Shown piece after piece: positions 43,314-52,500 of a DNA stretch of 64,000 bases. The notes below the pieces were generated by a model. That model saw only the letters and a list, made by a program, of their open reading frames with translations. It did no database searches and was not told the origin of the DNA. The stretch's first letter is position 1. Every line of letters begins with the position of its first letter. The position numbers and the translations under genes were made by a program. This DNA comes from DASSFG01 sp035547915. GTDB lineage: Bacteria > Planctomycetota > Planctomycetia > Pirellulales > JAICIG01. The DNA lies in the NCBI GenBank assembly GCA_035547915.1, contig DASZTS010000011.1, forward strand, positions 105,626 through 169,625, in the 5' to 3' direction.

Positions 43314-46300
43314 ATGCGGTCCCCGCTCGAACGTGTACGCCGCTTTCGGCGCCGGCTCTGCTTCGATTCGCTCGAGGTGCGCACGCTGCTGTCTGGTGCG
43401 CCGGGCGAAGTAATCGCCCATCCGACCTACATGCTGGCCAGCAGCGGAGACGCGTCTCCAGAGGGATTGTCGCCTTCCGCCGTGCGCGAGGCCTACAACT
43501 TCGACCAGATTCAATTGCCGCGAGGCACGCCGGCCGACGGCACTGGGCAAACGATCGCCATCGTCGATGCCTACGACGATCCGAACATCGTCGGCGACCT
43601 GGCGGCCTTCGACCAGCAGTTCGGGCTACCCGCACCGCCCGACTTCAGCACGGTCTATGCGTCTGGTTCGCAGCCGGCGAGCGATGCGGGGTGGTCGCTG
43701 GAAATCGCTCTCGACGTGGAATGGGCACACGCAATCGCTCCGGGGGCGAGCATCGTGTTGGTCGAGTCGGCGAGTTCCGGGATCAGCGACTTGATGGCGG
43801 CCGTCAACGTGGCTCGCGCCATACCCGACGTGTCCGTCGTGTCGATGAGCTGGGGTGCCACGGAGTTTTCGGGCGAGACATCGTATGACGCCGACCTGAC
43901 GACGCCCGACAAGCACGTGGGCATAACCTTCGTCGCCTCCACGGGCGACGGTGGCGCTCCCGGTCTGTGGCCGGCTTTTTCTCCCAATGCGTTGTCGACG
44001 GGTGGCACGACTCTTACGCTGAACGACGGCGCCTACAGCGGCGAAACGGGCTGGTCGCACGGTGGCGGTGGTCAGAGCCGATACGAAACGGAGCCGAGCT
44101 ACCAATCGGGAGTGCAGACGTCGGGTGCGCGAGACACTCCCGATGTGGCCTACGATGCCGATCCTTCCACCGGGTTCGCGGTGTACGATTCGGTGGGCCG
44201 ATCCGAACCGTGGCAGGTCGTGGCCGGCACCAGTGCGGGAGCGCCGCAGTGGTCGGCACTGATCGCGATTGCCGATGAAGGCCGCGCAGCACTCGGTACC
44301 GGTTCGCTCGATGGTGCGCAGGCACTCCTCTATACGGTGCCCGCCACCGACTTTCACGACGTAGTCGGCGGCGACAACAGTTTTTTCGCCACGCCCGGTT
44401 ATGATCTGGTGACCGGCCTGGGAACACCGATCGCCAACCTGGTGACGGCCGATCTCATCGGCGGAGCGGCAGCCCAACCGGCAGTCGATTCGAGTGCCGG
44501 CAGCGGTCAAACGGCGACCGTCGGCCAGCCATTCGAACAGCCGCTTGAGCTGACCGTTGTCGACCAGAACGGCAACCCCCTCCCCAACATCGCCGTGACT
44601 TTTTCGGCACCCGCCGACGGAGCGAGCGCTGCGTTGCCCGATGGTACGACGGCGACCACCGATGCCCAAGGACAAGTAACCGAGCCGCTCACCGCCGGCA
44701 CCGTGGCGGGCAGTTATACGGTCTTGGCGTCGGTGGCCGGGATCTCTGCGCCGATCTCCTTCGACTTGAGGAATGTTGCCGGCCCGGCGGCGAGCATCGT
44801 CGCGCAGGCGGGCGAAGATCAGCAAGCGATGGTGGGGAGCGACTATCAATCGGTGACCGCCCTCGTCGAGGACCAATATGGCAATCCCGTGCCCGGCGCT
44901 TTGGTGACATTCGCGGCGCCGACGGGCGGCCCGAGTGCCACCTTCGTTAGCGGCACCACGGCGATCACGGATAGCCAGGGCCAAGCCAGCGCAGCGCTCA
45001 CCGCAGACACCGCGGCGGGCAGCTACAGCGTTACGGCGAGCGTTGCCGGCATAAGCGACGCAGCGTCGTTTGAGCTTACAAACTTGCCCGGCGCGCCGGC
45101 CAGCATCGCCGCCACGGGCGGCACCTCACAGCAGGCGACGGTCGGCGTGGCTTTCGCTCACGATTTGGTGGCGACGGTCAGCGACCAATACGGCAATCCG
45201 GTACCCGGCGTGACTGTGACGTTCGCCGATGCGGCGCCGGCAGCCGGCGCCCTGTTCAGCGGCAGCAGCACCGTCGTTACCGACGGTCAAGGAGAGGTCG
45301 ACGAGCCCGTCACGGCCGATACGGTCGCCGGTGCCTACACCGTCACCGCGGCGGCCAGCGGCGTAAATACATCGGCTAACTTCAACTTAACGAACGAGCC
45401 GGGGAGCGCTGCTTCGATCGCCGTCGTCTCGGGCGGCAACCAGCAGGCGACCATCGGTGATGGGTTTGCCGGCGCGTTGGACGCCGTGGTGACGGACTCC
45501 TACGGCAATCCCGTGCCCGGCGTCACCGTCAACTTTGCGGCACCGCCGACCGGTGCGAGTGCGCTCCTCGCGGGCGGCAATCCGGTTGTCACCGACGACT
45601 TGGGGCAGGCCGGCCAATTGGTGACCGCAAACGGCATCGCCGGGAGCTACCTAATCGACGCAGTTGTGGATGGAGTTGACGAAACGGCCGACTTCAGACT
45701 GACCAACGAGGCGAGCCCCACGTCTTTGACGCTCGTCGCGTCACCGGACGGTGACATGGTGTTTGGCGACGCGGTGACGTTCACCGCCACCATCAAGGCC
45801 GCGTCGTCGGTTGCCTCACCAAGCGGAACGGTCACGTTTCTCGACGGCACCACGCCGCTCGACACCGTTCCACTCACCATCCGCGACGGCACGGAAGAGG
45901 CGGTGTTCACTCCGCGTGATCCGTTGTCGGTCGCCAGCCATTCGATCAGCGCCGTGTACAACGGCGACGCGAACGACCTTTCCAGCCAGCAGAGCATGAC
46001 CGAAATGGTCGGCCAGGCGAGCACGCAGGTGGGCGTCGTGTCGTCGGCTCCGACGATGGGCCTCGGCCGCAGCATCACGCTCACGGCCAACGTGACGGCC
46101 GCTGCCCCCGGCGCAGGGTTTCCCACCGGAACGATCGACTTTGTCGACATGACCAGCGGTGAGGATCTAGGAAGCGTATCACTTGTGTCCGCTGCCGCGC
46201 AACTGACGACGTCGGCGCTCGCCGTGGGCAACCACGTCATCGCCGCGCGCTACAGCGGCGATACCAATTTCGAATCGAACGCCGCCAAGGTGACGCAACA

Positions 46301-47225
46301 GATCGTGCCACTTCCCACGAGCAGCGTGGCACCGCTCTCCGGCATCTCGTTACCCACCTTCACCGTCTCGTGGTCGGGTGACGACGCGGGCGGGCCGGGC
46401 ATCGCCGGATACGATGTGCTCGTCTCCGACAACGGTGGACCGTTCACCGCCTGGTTGACCGGTACCACGCAGACGTCGGCGCAGTTTGCCGGAATCGTCG
46501 ATCACACCTACGGTTTTCTTAGCGTCGCGTCCGATACGCTGGGCGACCGTCAACCGCTGCCCGCCACCGCTCAGACATCGACCGCCGCGATCGCACACGA
46601 CGCCAACGGTCTCTACGTCGCGGCCGTCTATGAACAGGTACTCGGCCGCCTACCGGAGTCGACGGGGCTCGATTATTGGGCCGGGCAGCTCGACGCGGGA
46701 TCGCCGGCGAGCAGCGTGGCGGCGGCCATCATCCACAGCGCAGAGTATTATGCCAACGAAGTGGTGCGACCGGCGTACCTGAAGTTCCTGGGGCGCGCGG
46801 CCGACGATGCAGGAGTCGCCTGGTGGACTGCGCAGTTGCAGGCGGGGCTCAGCGACGAGCAGTTCGAGGCGGGCCTGGCCGCATCGGACGAGTTTTACGC
46901 ACTGGTCGGCGGCACAAACGCGACGTGGATTGCGGCCCTCTATCCATCCCTGCTGGGCCGGGCGGTCGATCCGGCCAGCGCGGCAAGCCTAGAGAGCGAA
47001 CTCGCGGCTGGGACGACGCGAGGCCAGATCGCCGACAGGGTGGCGGCCAGCCATGAGCACGAGGTCGACCAGATCGATGCCGACTACGAGCGCTATCTGC
47101 ACCGGGCTCCCGATCCGACCGGTCTCGCGTTTTGGCTAGCCGCCTTCAACGATGGCCAAACCGACGAAGAGTTGATTACCGACTTTGTCGGCAGCGCCGA
47201 GTTTTACGATCAGGTCACGTCGTAG
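43314..47225 (+). CDS. Secreted S53 (sedolisin-type) peptidase with Ig-like repeats and DUF4214
   Basis: About 1303 residues from ATG 43314. The N-terminus (RRRLCFDSLEVRTLLSG) is the LEPR-XLL-type leader of exported planctomycete surface proteins. Residues about 30-380 are an S53 serine-carboxyl peptidase: Glu130 and Asp134 in SLEIALDVEW, SMSWG, an oxyanion Asp in STGDGG, and Ser307 in AGTSAGAPQW. Four Big_1-like Ig domains follow (about 385-800), then two Ig-like domains of another type (YNGDANDL, YSGDTNFE endings). The last 220 residues are a DUF4214 region with repeated YxxxLGRxxDxxGxxYW-like units. An extracellular or surface protease is the best call. Confidence 0.88.
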   Translation: MRSPLERVRRFRRRLCFDSLEVRTLLSGAPGEVIAHPTYMLASSGDASPEGLSPSAVREAYNFDQIQLPRGTPADGTGQTIAIVDAYDDPNIVGDLAAFDQQFGLPAPPDFSTVYASGSQPASDAGWSLEIALDVEWAHAIAPGASIVLVESASSGISDLMAAVNVARAIPDVSVVSMSWGATEFSGETSYDADLTTPDKHVGITFVASTGDGGAPGLWPAFSPNALSTGGTTLTLNDGAYSGETGWSHGGGGQSRYETEPSYQSGVQTSGARDTPDVAYDADPSTGFAVYDSVGRSEPWQVVAGTSAGAPQWSALIAIADEGRAALGTGSLDGAQALLYTVPATDFHDVVGGDNSFFATPGYDLVTGLGTPIANLVTADLIGGAAAQPAVDSSAGSGQTATVGQPFEQPLELTVVDQNGNPLPNIAVTFSAPADGASAALPDGTTATTDAQGQVTEPLTAGTVAGSYTVLASVAGISAPISFDLRNVAGPAASIVAQAGEDQQAMVGSDYQSVTALVEDQYGNPVPGALVTFAAPTGGPSATFVSGTTAITDSQGQASAALTADTAAGSYSVTASVAGISDAASFELTNLPGAPASIAATGGTSQQATVGVAFAHDLVATVSDQYGNPVPGVTVTFADAAPAAGALFSGSSTVVTDGQGEVDEPVTADTVAGAYTVTAAASGVNTSANFNLTNEPGSAASIAVVSGGNQQATIGDGFAGALDAVVTDSYGNPVPGVTVNFAAPPTGASALLAGGNPVVTDDLGQAGQLVTANGIAGSYLIDAVVDGVDETADFRLTNEASPTSLTLVASPDGDMVFGDAVTFTATIKAASSVASPSGTVTFLDGTTPLDTVPLTIRDGTEEAVFTPRDPLSVASHSISAVYNGDANDLSSQQSMTEMVGQASTQVGVVSSAPTMGLGRSITLTANVTAAAPGAGFPTGTIDFVDMTSGEDLGSVSLVSAAAQLTTSALAVGNHVIAARYSGDTNFESNAAKVTQQIVPLPTSSVAPLSGISLPTFTVSWSGDDAGGPGIAGYDVLVSDNGGPFTAWLTGTTQTSAQFAGIVDHTYGFLSVASDTLGDRQPLPATAQTSTAAIAHDANGLYVAAVYEQVLGRLPESTGLDYWAGQLDAGSPASSVAAAIIHSAEYYANEVVRPAYLKFLGRAADDAGVAWWTAQLQAGLSDEQFEAGLAASDEFYALVGGTNATWIAALYPSLLGRAVDPASAASLESELAAGTTRGQIADRVAASHEHEVDQIDADYERYLHRAPDPTGLAFWLAAFNDGQTDEELITDFVGSAEFYDQVTS
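44473..45710 (+). repeat. Four tandem ~105-codon Big_1-like Ig repeats
   Basis: Four copies follow one another inside the sedolisin-like gene, roughly 44473-44775, 44776-45085, 45086-45395 and 45396-45710. Each carries the pattern (Q/D)xYGNPVPGxxVTF, a TDxxGQ turn, and ends in a SxxFxLTN-like strand. The first copy is the most diverged (DQNGNPLPNIAVTF). They form a stalk between the peptidase and the DUF4214 end. Confidence 0.8.
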
Positions 47226-47239
47226 CTCGGGCCGCGCGG

Positions 47240-47893
47240 TCAACTTCCAGCGCTGTCTTCCTCTTCGCCCGCCTGCGCCACCACCACAATCTGTCGCGCG
47301 AAGTCGATACGGATCAGGCGAAACAACCAGCCGAAGAGAAATCGCCGCGCGACGATGCGCCACACGGGATCGTTGTAGATGCGCACGATCCGTGTCACGC
47401 GCAGGCCCGTGGCGGAGAGCATGCCACCGAGTTCGTCGTAGCAGAGCGGCGTATGATGCGAGGCGTCGCGCAGATAGGCCGGCGGATAGAAGGTGTTCGG
47501 CGTGCTCAACACTAAGTGTCCACCGGGGCGGAGCAAACTCTTCAATCGCGCCAACCAATCGGGCAACTCGTCGGGCGCGAGATGCTCGGCGACTTCGAAG
47601 GCGAAGACGCAATCGAACGTGCGATCAATCTCATCGAACGCGCGATAATCGTGCGCGCCGTGTGGATCGATGTCGAACGAACGATAGCTCACGCCGTGGC
47701 GTTTTTTCGCGAGCATCTCGTTCATCCTGCGATCGCCCGCGCCGACTTCGAGCACTTCGATGTCATCGCGCACGACGTCGAGCAACACGTCGCGCGCGCG
47801 CCGCGCGAGCGGCAGTGCGAAGACATCGCCGAAGCGCGCCGCGATCGCGCGACGAAATTTGTATTGCTCCGACCAGGAATTCTTCTTGCACAT
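47240..47893 (-). CDS. Class I SAM-dependent methyltransferase
   Basis: 217 residues, soluble. Motif I is EVLEVGAGDRRMNEML, an AdoMet-binding E/DxGxGxG variant. The second acidic strand is SFDIDPHG, and motif post-I/II reads FDCVFAFEVAEHL. Motif III is LRPGGHLVLSTPNTF, followed by a substrate-side region with HHTPLCYDELGGML, typical of the UbiE/COQ5-like Methyltransf_11 group that includes sugar and lipid methyltransferases. Basic residues in the last 30 could contact membrane lipids. The acceptor is unknown. It is convergent with the sedolisin-like gene. Confidence 0.85.
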   Translation of the reverse strand: MCKKNSWSEQYKFRRAIAARFGDVFALPLARRARDVLLDVVRDDIEVLEVGAGDRRMNEMLAKKRHGVSYRSFDIDPHGAHDYRAFDEIDRTFDCVFAFEVAEHLAPDELPDWLARLKSLLRPGGHLVLSTPNTFYPPAYLRDASHHTPLCYDELGGMLSATGLRVTRIVRIYNDPVWRIVARRFLFGWLFRLIRIDFARQIVVVAQAGEEEDSAGS

Positions 47894-48193
47894 CGGCGCG
47901 AAATGCGTAGTATATCTCAGTTAATGAGTGTTGCTTCGACGTCGTCGTCAAGATGAGCGCGATAAGAAAAGTGTCGTGGACATTCTTTGCGAACGACGAC
48001 GAAGCAATCAAGAGCGAGTTGCAACCGATCGCATGATCGTCTTCGACGTGGTTGGCCGCGACCAGCGGCCGCGAGCGATGAAGGGATCGACGAATCGGAA
48101 GTTACGTTTCCGTGGCGACGAACCTGTCGAGCTTCCGCCCCAGCCCGGCAAGCGACAAGGAAGTCGCCGTCATTCTCACTAGGAGGACGTACG

Positions 48194-48271
48194 GTGGCCA
48201 AGAAGAAAGCAGCCAAGAAGGCAGCTCCCAAGAAGAAGGCAGCAAAGAAGAAGACCGCGAAGAAGAAGTAG
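48194..48271 (+). CDS. 25-residue Lys/Ala-rich histone-H1-like peptide
   Basis: AGGAGG at 48181-48186 is a perfect Shine-Dalgarno seven bases before GTG 48194, followed by 26 codons to TAG. The product has 14 Lys and 8 Ala out of 25 residues in KKAAKK-type repeats, with one Pro and one Thr (AKKKAAKKAAPKKKAAKKKT, then AKKK). This composition is that of histone-H1-like and AlgP-type DNA-compacting tails. The codon use keeps the repeat from being a simple DNA repeat (both AAG and AAA, both GCA and GCC). It is likely a free small basic protein. Function in DNA or RNA binding is inference. Confidence 0.65.
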   Translation: MAKKKAAKKAAPKKKAAKKKTAKKK

Positions 48272-48406
48272 CGCGCCTTTCTGGCTTGCCCGCGTCGCCA
48301 CGACGTAGCCGCGGTGGCCGCCTCAGGGCGGTGACATGCGGCAGGCCCCGGGGAATTCGGCAACGCTGAAATCCCTCCCGCGTCGGCGACACAGAAACGA
48401 CGAGAG

Positions 48407-48445
48407 AGAAACGCCCGGCCACAAGCCGGGCGTTTCTGTTTTAAG
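48407..48445 (+). terminator. Intrinsic terminator after the Lys/Ala peptide gene
   Basis: AGAAACGCCCGGC at 48407-48419 pairs perfectly with GCCGGGCGTTTCT at 48425-48437 around a CACAA loop, giving a 13-bp stem. GTTTTAAG follows. This is the clearest rho-independent terminator in the window. It lies 136 bp past the stop of the small basic protein, so that transcript would have a long 3' untranslated part. Confidence 0.75.
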
Positions 48446-48634
48446 AGCAACCGACAAAACCGGATCGAGCTTCACAAAATCGCCGTCTCACCGCCGATTT
48501 TTTGCCCGCGGCGCCTCTGCGTCCGGGATTGTCGGCTGCTCTAATACCATTGTGCAAGCGCGCCCATCGTAACCAAATCGCCTGTACCGGTTGTGCTTGC
48601 CCGACAACCCCAATCCGCCGACATTTCCGCGAGA

Positions 48635-48663
48635 TTGCCTCATTTGTCGCGGCGTCCTAAAGT
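48635..48663 (+). promoter_or_regulatory. Possible sigma-70 promoter of the DUF4384 gene
   Basis: TTGCCT at 48635-48640 and TAAAGT at 48658-48663 are separated by 17 bp and match four of six consensus bases each. They lie 88 bp before the DUF4384 start. Planctomycete promoters are poorly defined, so this is only a candidate. Confidence 0.3.
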
Positions 48664-48750
48664 AACGTAAGCTTCGTTGGACTCACGATTTCCAGCGCGC
48701 GCCGCAGTGCGGCACCGCGGTTCTGCCCTGCCTGAATAGTGGAGAAGGCT

Positions 48751-49584
48751 ATGACCGCTCGACAAACGCCAGTTCTGATTTGGGGCTTGGTTGTCCTGAT
48801 GACGGCGATCACGGCACGCGCCGATGAACCGACCGTGCGCGACCTCGTGCGCAAGCATGTCAAACAGCAGGAGTCGTCCAAGACCAACTCGGCCGACCAA
48901 TCGTTGCCCGGAGACATCCGCAAGGTCATCGCGCTGGAATACACGGTGCTGTTGCTCAAGGGAGATGAAGAGCAGGCCGTCGATCCCCATGCATACGGAT
49001 TCCAACTCGGCGATCGTATCCGCGTGCAAGTGCAACCGCTCACCGATCTCCACATCTATATCTTCCATGAAGGCGCCAGCGGCGAGCGAGACTGCTTGTT
49101 GCCCGCCGAGGCCGAAACGCCTCCGCTCGCCAAGCGTGAGCAGCTCCTAAAACTTCCCAACGATGGCGGCTATTTTGAATTCAAACCTCCCGCCGGCGAC
49201 GAGCGGCTGATCGTGGTGGCAACCGAAACGCCCGTCGAGGTCAAGGTGCTTTCGACGTTGGTCTTCAAGGAGCCGGGCGAAAAACTCTCGCCCGAAGAAG
49301 AAGCCATCCAGCAGAAGCTCAAGGGCCGGGTGCACAAGACGCTCAAGTCGATCCGTGAGCAAGTTTCACATGGCACGAAGTTCCGCGGGATGTTCACCGA
49401 CGAACTGCTGAGCGAGGTGGGCGAGGAGCTGAAGAGCGACGGCAATACGCGCGCCGTGCTGGAGGAGCCGCCGCACGGCAAGCAGAAGAGCACGTTCACC
49501 ATGTCCGTCTCGCCCGACAAGGAAGGTGCCGGTGAGTTGTTCGTCTCGATCCCGCTCAAGTCGACGGCCAGCGGGAAGCGCTGA
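48751..49584 (+). CDS. Secreted DUF4384-domain protein
   Basis: About 277 residues from ATG 48751, with GGAGAAGG directly before it. A signal peptide (PVLIWGLVVLMTAITARA) precedes a DUF4384-like domain at about residues 60-165: VLLLKGDEEQAVDP, FQLGDRIRVQVQPLTDLHIYIF, then GERDCLLPAEAE. The C-terminal part has a long charged helix (LSPEEEAIQQKLKGRVHKTL) and ends in a beta-like segment. DUF4384 domains are frequently found with caspase-like and kinase proteins. It is followed one base after its stop by the WD40-caspase gene, so the pair is translationally linked. Confidence 0.8.
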   Translation: MTARQTPVLIWGLVVLMTAITARADEPTVRDLVRKHVKQQESSKTNSADQSLPGDIRKVIALEYTVLLLKGDEEQAVDPHAYGFQLGDRIRVQVQPLTDLHIYIFHEGASGERDCLLPAEAETPPLAKREQLLKLPNDGGYFEFKPPAGDERLIVVATETPVEVKVLSTLVFKEPGEKLSPEEEAIQQKLKGRVHKTLKSIREQVSHGTKFRGMFTDELLSEVGEELKSDGNTRAVLEEPPHGKQKSTFTMSVSPDKEGAGELFVSIPLKSTASGKR

Positions 49585-49585
49585 A

Positions 49586-52500
49586 GTGACGGCGTTGCGG
49601 TCGGCACGACTCAGGTTCGTGCATCGCCTCGGACGTTGCCCACGGGCTGGGGGCGAGGTGACGAGCGCGGCAGACCCGAGGCGCCGAGTGGCACCGGTTC
49701 GCTCCGTGTTCCTGGGCCAATTTGTATCCAAGTTCGTGTTCTGCCTGCTCGCGGCGCCACCGGTCGCCGCGGCGCAAACGGCCATCGAGCGCGATCTGAT
49801 GCGCGTCCGCGTCGCTCAGGAGCAGCAACCGTGGTTGACTCTCAACGCCGGCGGGCACACCGCCACCGTCAACGCCTTGGCCTTCACGCCCGAGGGCAAG
49901 CAGCTCTATTCCGGCGGACTCGACAAGGCGGTGCACGTGTGGGACATGTCGGCCGCCGTCCGCGACCTGCGCCGTGGCAGACTGCTCGAGCGCTCGTTGC
50001 GTTGGCCGGTGCAGCGCGGTTTGCGCGGCGGCATCTACGCGCTGGCGGTGGCGCCGGACGACGGACTGCTCGCCGTGGCGGGATACGGGGCCTCGAACGA
50101 GACGGGGGAGATCTGGCTCATCGAACCGCGGCAAGGCACACTCGTCAAACTATTGCGCGGACATCGCCAGCCGGTGATGTCGCTTGCGTTTTCGGCCGAT
50201 GGCGATTGGCTCGCGTCGCTCGACGCCGCGGGAACCACGATCCTCTGGCGACGCGGCCAGTGGCAACCCTCGACCCTCTATGCCGACGATAAGCAGGTCT
50301 ATGGTGCAGGAACCGCCGCTGCCATCGCCGCACAACCGCAACTGCGGCCGCTCGCGATCTTGGGTAACACGCATCTGCTCTTGCCCGTTTGCATTCAAAG
50401 CGGGGCTGACAGCCGGCCCCGCTGGAAACTACAGCGCATCGGATTGACCGATCGCCAGGACATAAAGACCTTCGATACCTTGCACATCGGCATGGTGACG
50501 GCATTGACGGCCAGCGCCGACGGTCGGCGCTGGGCATCGGCCGATCTGGCGGGCGACCTGTTCGTCTGGGACGCTGCTCGCGGGTCGCCGCAAAAGCTCC
50601 CCAGCGCGCATACGGTGTTGTCGCTGGCGTTGACGCCTGACGGATCGCGTTTGCTGGCCGGCACAGCGTTGAAGGGGGCCGTCAGCGAAATCCAACTCTG
50701 GGACGTCGCGACGAACCGTCTGGTGGCGAGTCGGCCTTTGACCGATCATGTACGGGTTTGCACCGTCAGTGCCGACGGACGACAGGTGGCCTACAGCGGT
50801 GCGGCCGATCACGCGGTCTCGGTGGCGGCCCTGGCTTCGTTCCCCACCGACACGGCGATGCGCGGCTCCGTGCGCCGCGTGGTCAAGGTGGCGTTCGCCA
50901 AGCAGGGGCCGGCCTATCGCCTGGCATTCGGCACTCGGTTTCGGCCCGGTGCCTTCAACGACTACGGAATGCTTGAGCGCAGCTTCGACCCGCAGGAGTT
51001 GGCCCTTTCGGGCGCTGGGGCGACCGACCCCGACGATTGGTTGACGCCTCTGTCTGCCGCGGGTGATTGGCGGGCCGAACTGACCGAGCCGGCGGGCCGG
51101 CCGGTGTTGCAACTCTACGAGAAGGACGAGCGGCGCGGTTACGTCAACGTCCAGACGGGGATTGAGGGAAAGATCCGCTGTTACTGTTTCGTGCCAGATG
51201 ATGCCGGCAGACCCGCCGCCGTAGCGGTCGGCACCGACGTGCAAAACAGCATCTATGTCTGTCGGCTCGTCGCGCACGGCGCATGCCCTATCTTGCGGTT
51301 CTGCCGGGGCCATGCCGATTACGTTACGTCGCTGAGCGCCTCGCGCGACGGCCGCTATCTGGCCAGCGGTTCGGCCGACGGCACGGTCCGTATCTGGAGC
51401 CTGTCGGGCTATCGACAGGCGCGTGCAGCGCCCGGCCGCTGGGGTGCCGAGTTCGCCGTCGATGGTGGGAAATTGCTCGTGCGGTCGATCGATCCGGCCG
51501 GCCCGTTGTTCCACAAAGGGGTTCGCGCGGGCGACGAGCTGACGAGCATCGCCTGGTTCGCGGGCCAGGAAGCATCACAGTCGCAGCCCGAGGCGATCAT
51601 CAAGCAGCTCGCCGAGGTTTCTTGGCAAACACCCGTGCTGTTTCGTTTCGGTCGCGCCGCGGAAGACCGCGAGCCGTTCCAATTGCTTCCCGCCTGGCAG
51701 CCGCTGGCGAACCTCTTTGCCAACAGCGAGGGTGAATGGGCTTTTTGGACTCCCACGGGGTACTACGATGCCTCGCCGAACGGACATAGTCTCTTCGGTT
51801 GGCAGGTGAACCGCGGCCTGCAAGAGACGCCGGAATTCTTCAGGGCCGACCAGTTTCGCCAGAATCTGGAGCGGCCCGACGTGCTCGAGCGCTTGCTACC
51901 GACCGGCAGTCTCGATGCGGCACTACAGCAAGCCATGCTCGCGCCGCCGGCCGAGCCCGAGCAGGTCGTGTCAGCGCAGATCCTGGCAACGCCGCGGATC
52001 ACCATCGCCACCCCATTGCCAGGAGAGTCGGTCAACGGCGACTCGACACTCCTGCGGGCCATCATCGACGTTCCGGTGGACGGCGAAGTTGTGCAAGCCA
52101 AGGCTTTTGCCAACGGCGTGGTGGCGCGCGAACGGCGGCTGGTCGCCGAGCGAGAAGTCGACGGGCATCGGCAACTCGTCTACGAATGGCAACTCGGCTT
52201 GCCGGCCGAGCCGCGCCTGCTGGTGCAGGTGGTCGCCGGCAGCGCCGCCAAAACAGCCGCCCTGGCCAGCCTGCTCATCGAACGCCAACCCCTCGACCGC
52301 CCGGCCGAACGGCGTCCGCGACTCTATCTGCTGGCCGTCGGCGTCGACCGTTACCGCGATCCGGCGATCCAGCCTCTGGCCTTCGCCGTGGCGGATGCCC
52401 GTTCGGTGGTCGACATCTTTCACCGGCGGGCGTCCGGTCTCTATCAAGTGGCCGATCCGATGGTGCGGGTCGACGAACAGGTGACACGGGCCGGATGGAC

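Larger units (their letters stand above)
48272..48750. other. Intergenic region with terminator and possible promoter
   Basis: 479 bp between the Lys/Ala peptide and the DUF4384 gene. It holds the strong terminator at 48407-48445 and a possible promoter at 48635-48663, each listed separately. No further gene is convincing. The stretch 48450-48630 shows nothing I can name. Confidence 0.5.

Noticed and set aside
43626..44984. Open frame of about 452 codons on the - strand
   Set aside because: It is the complement of the sedolisin and first Ig domains and has no domain-like sequence.
44473..45710. CRISPR-like regular repeat at the Ig domains
   Set aside because: The repeats are coding, about 310 bp long and diverged, with no spacers.
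48033..48182. Small + strand ORF (starts MIVFDVVGRD) just before the Lys/Ala peptide
   Set aside because: No ribosome-binding site and no conserved-looking features; its stop overlaps the Shine-Dalgarno of the next ORF. It may be real but cannot be supported.
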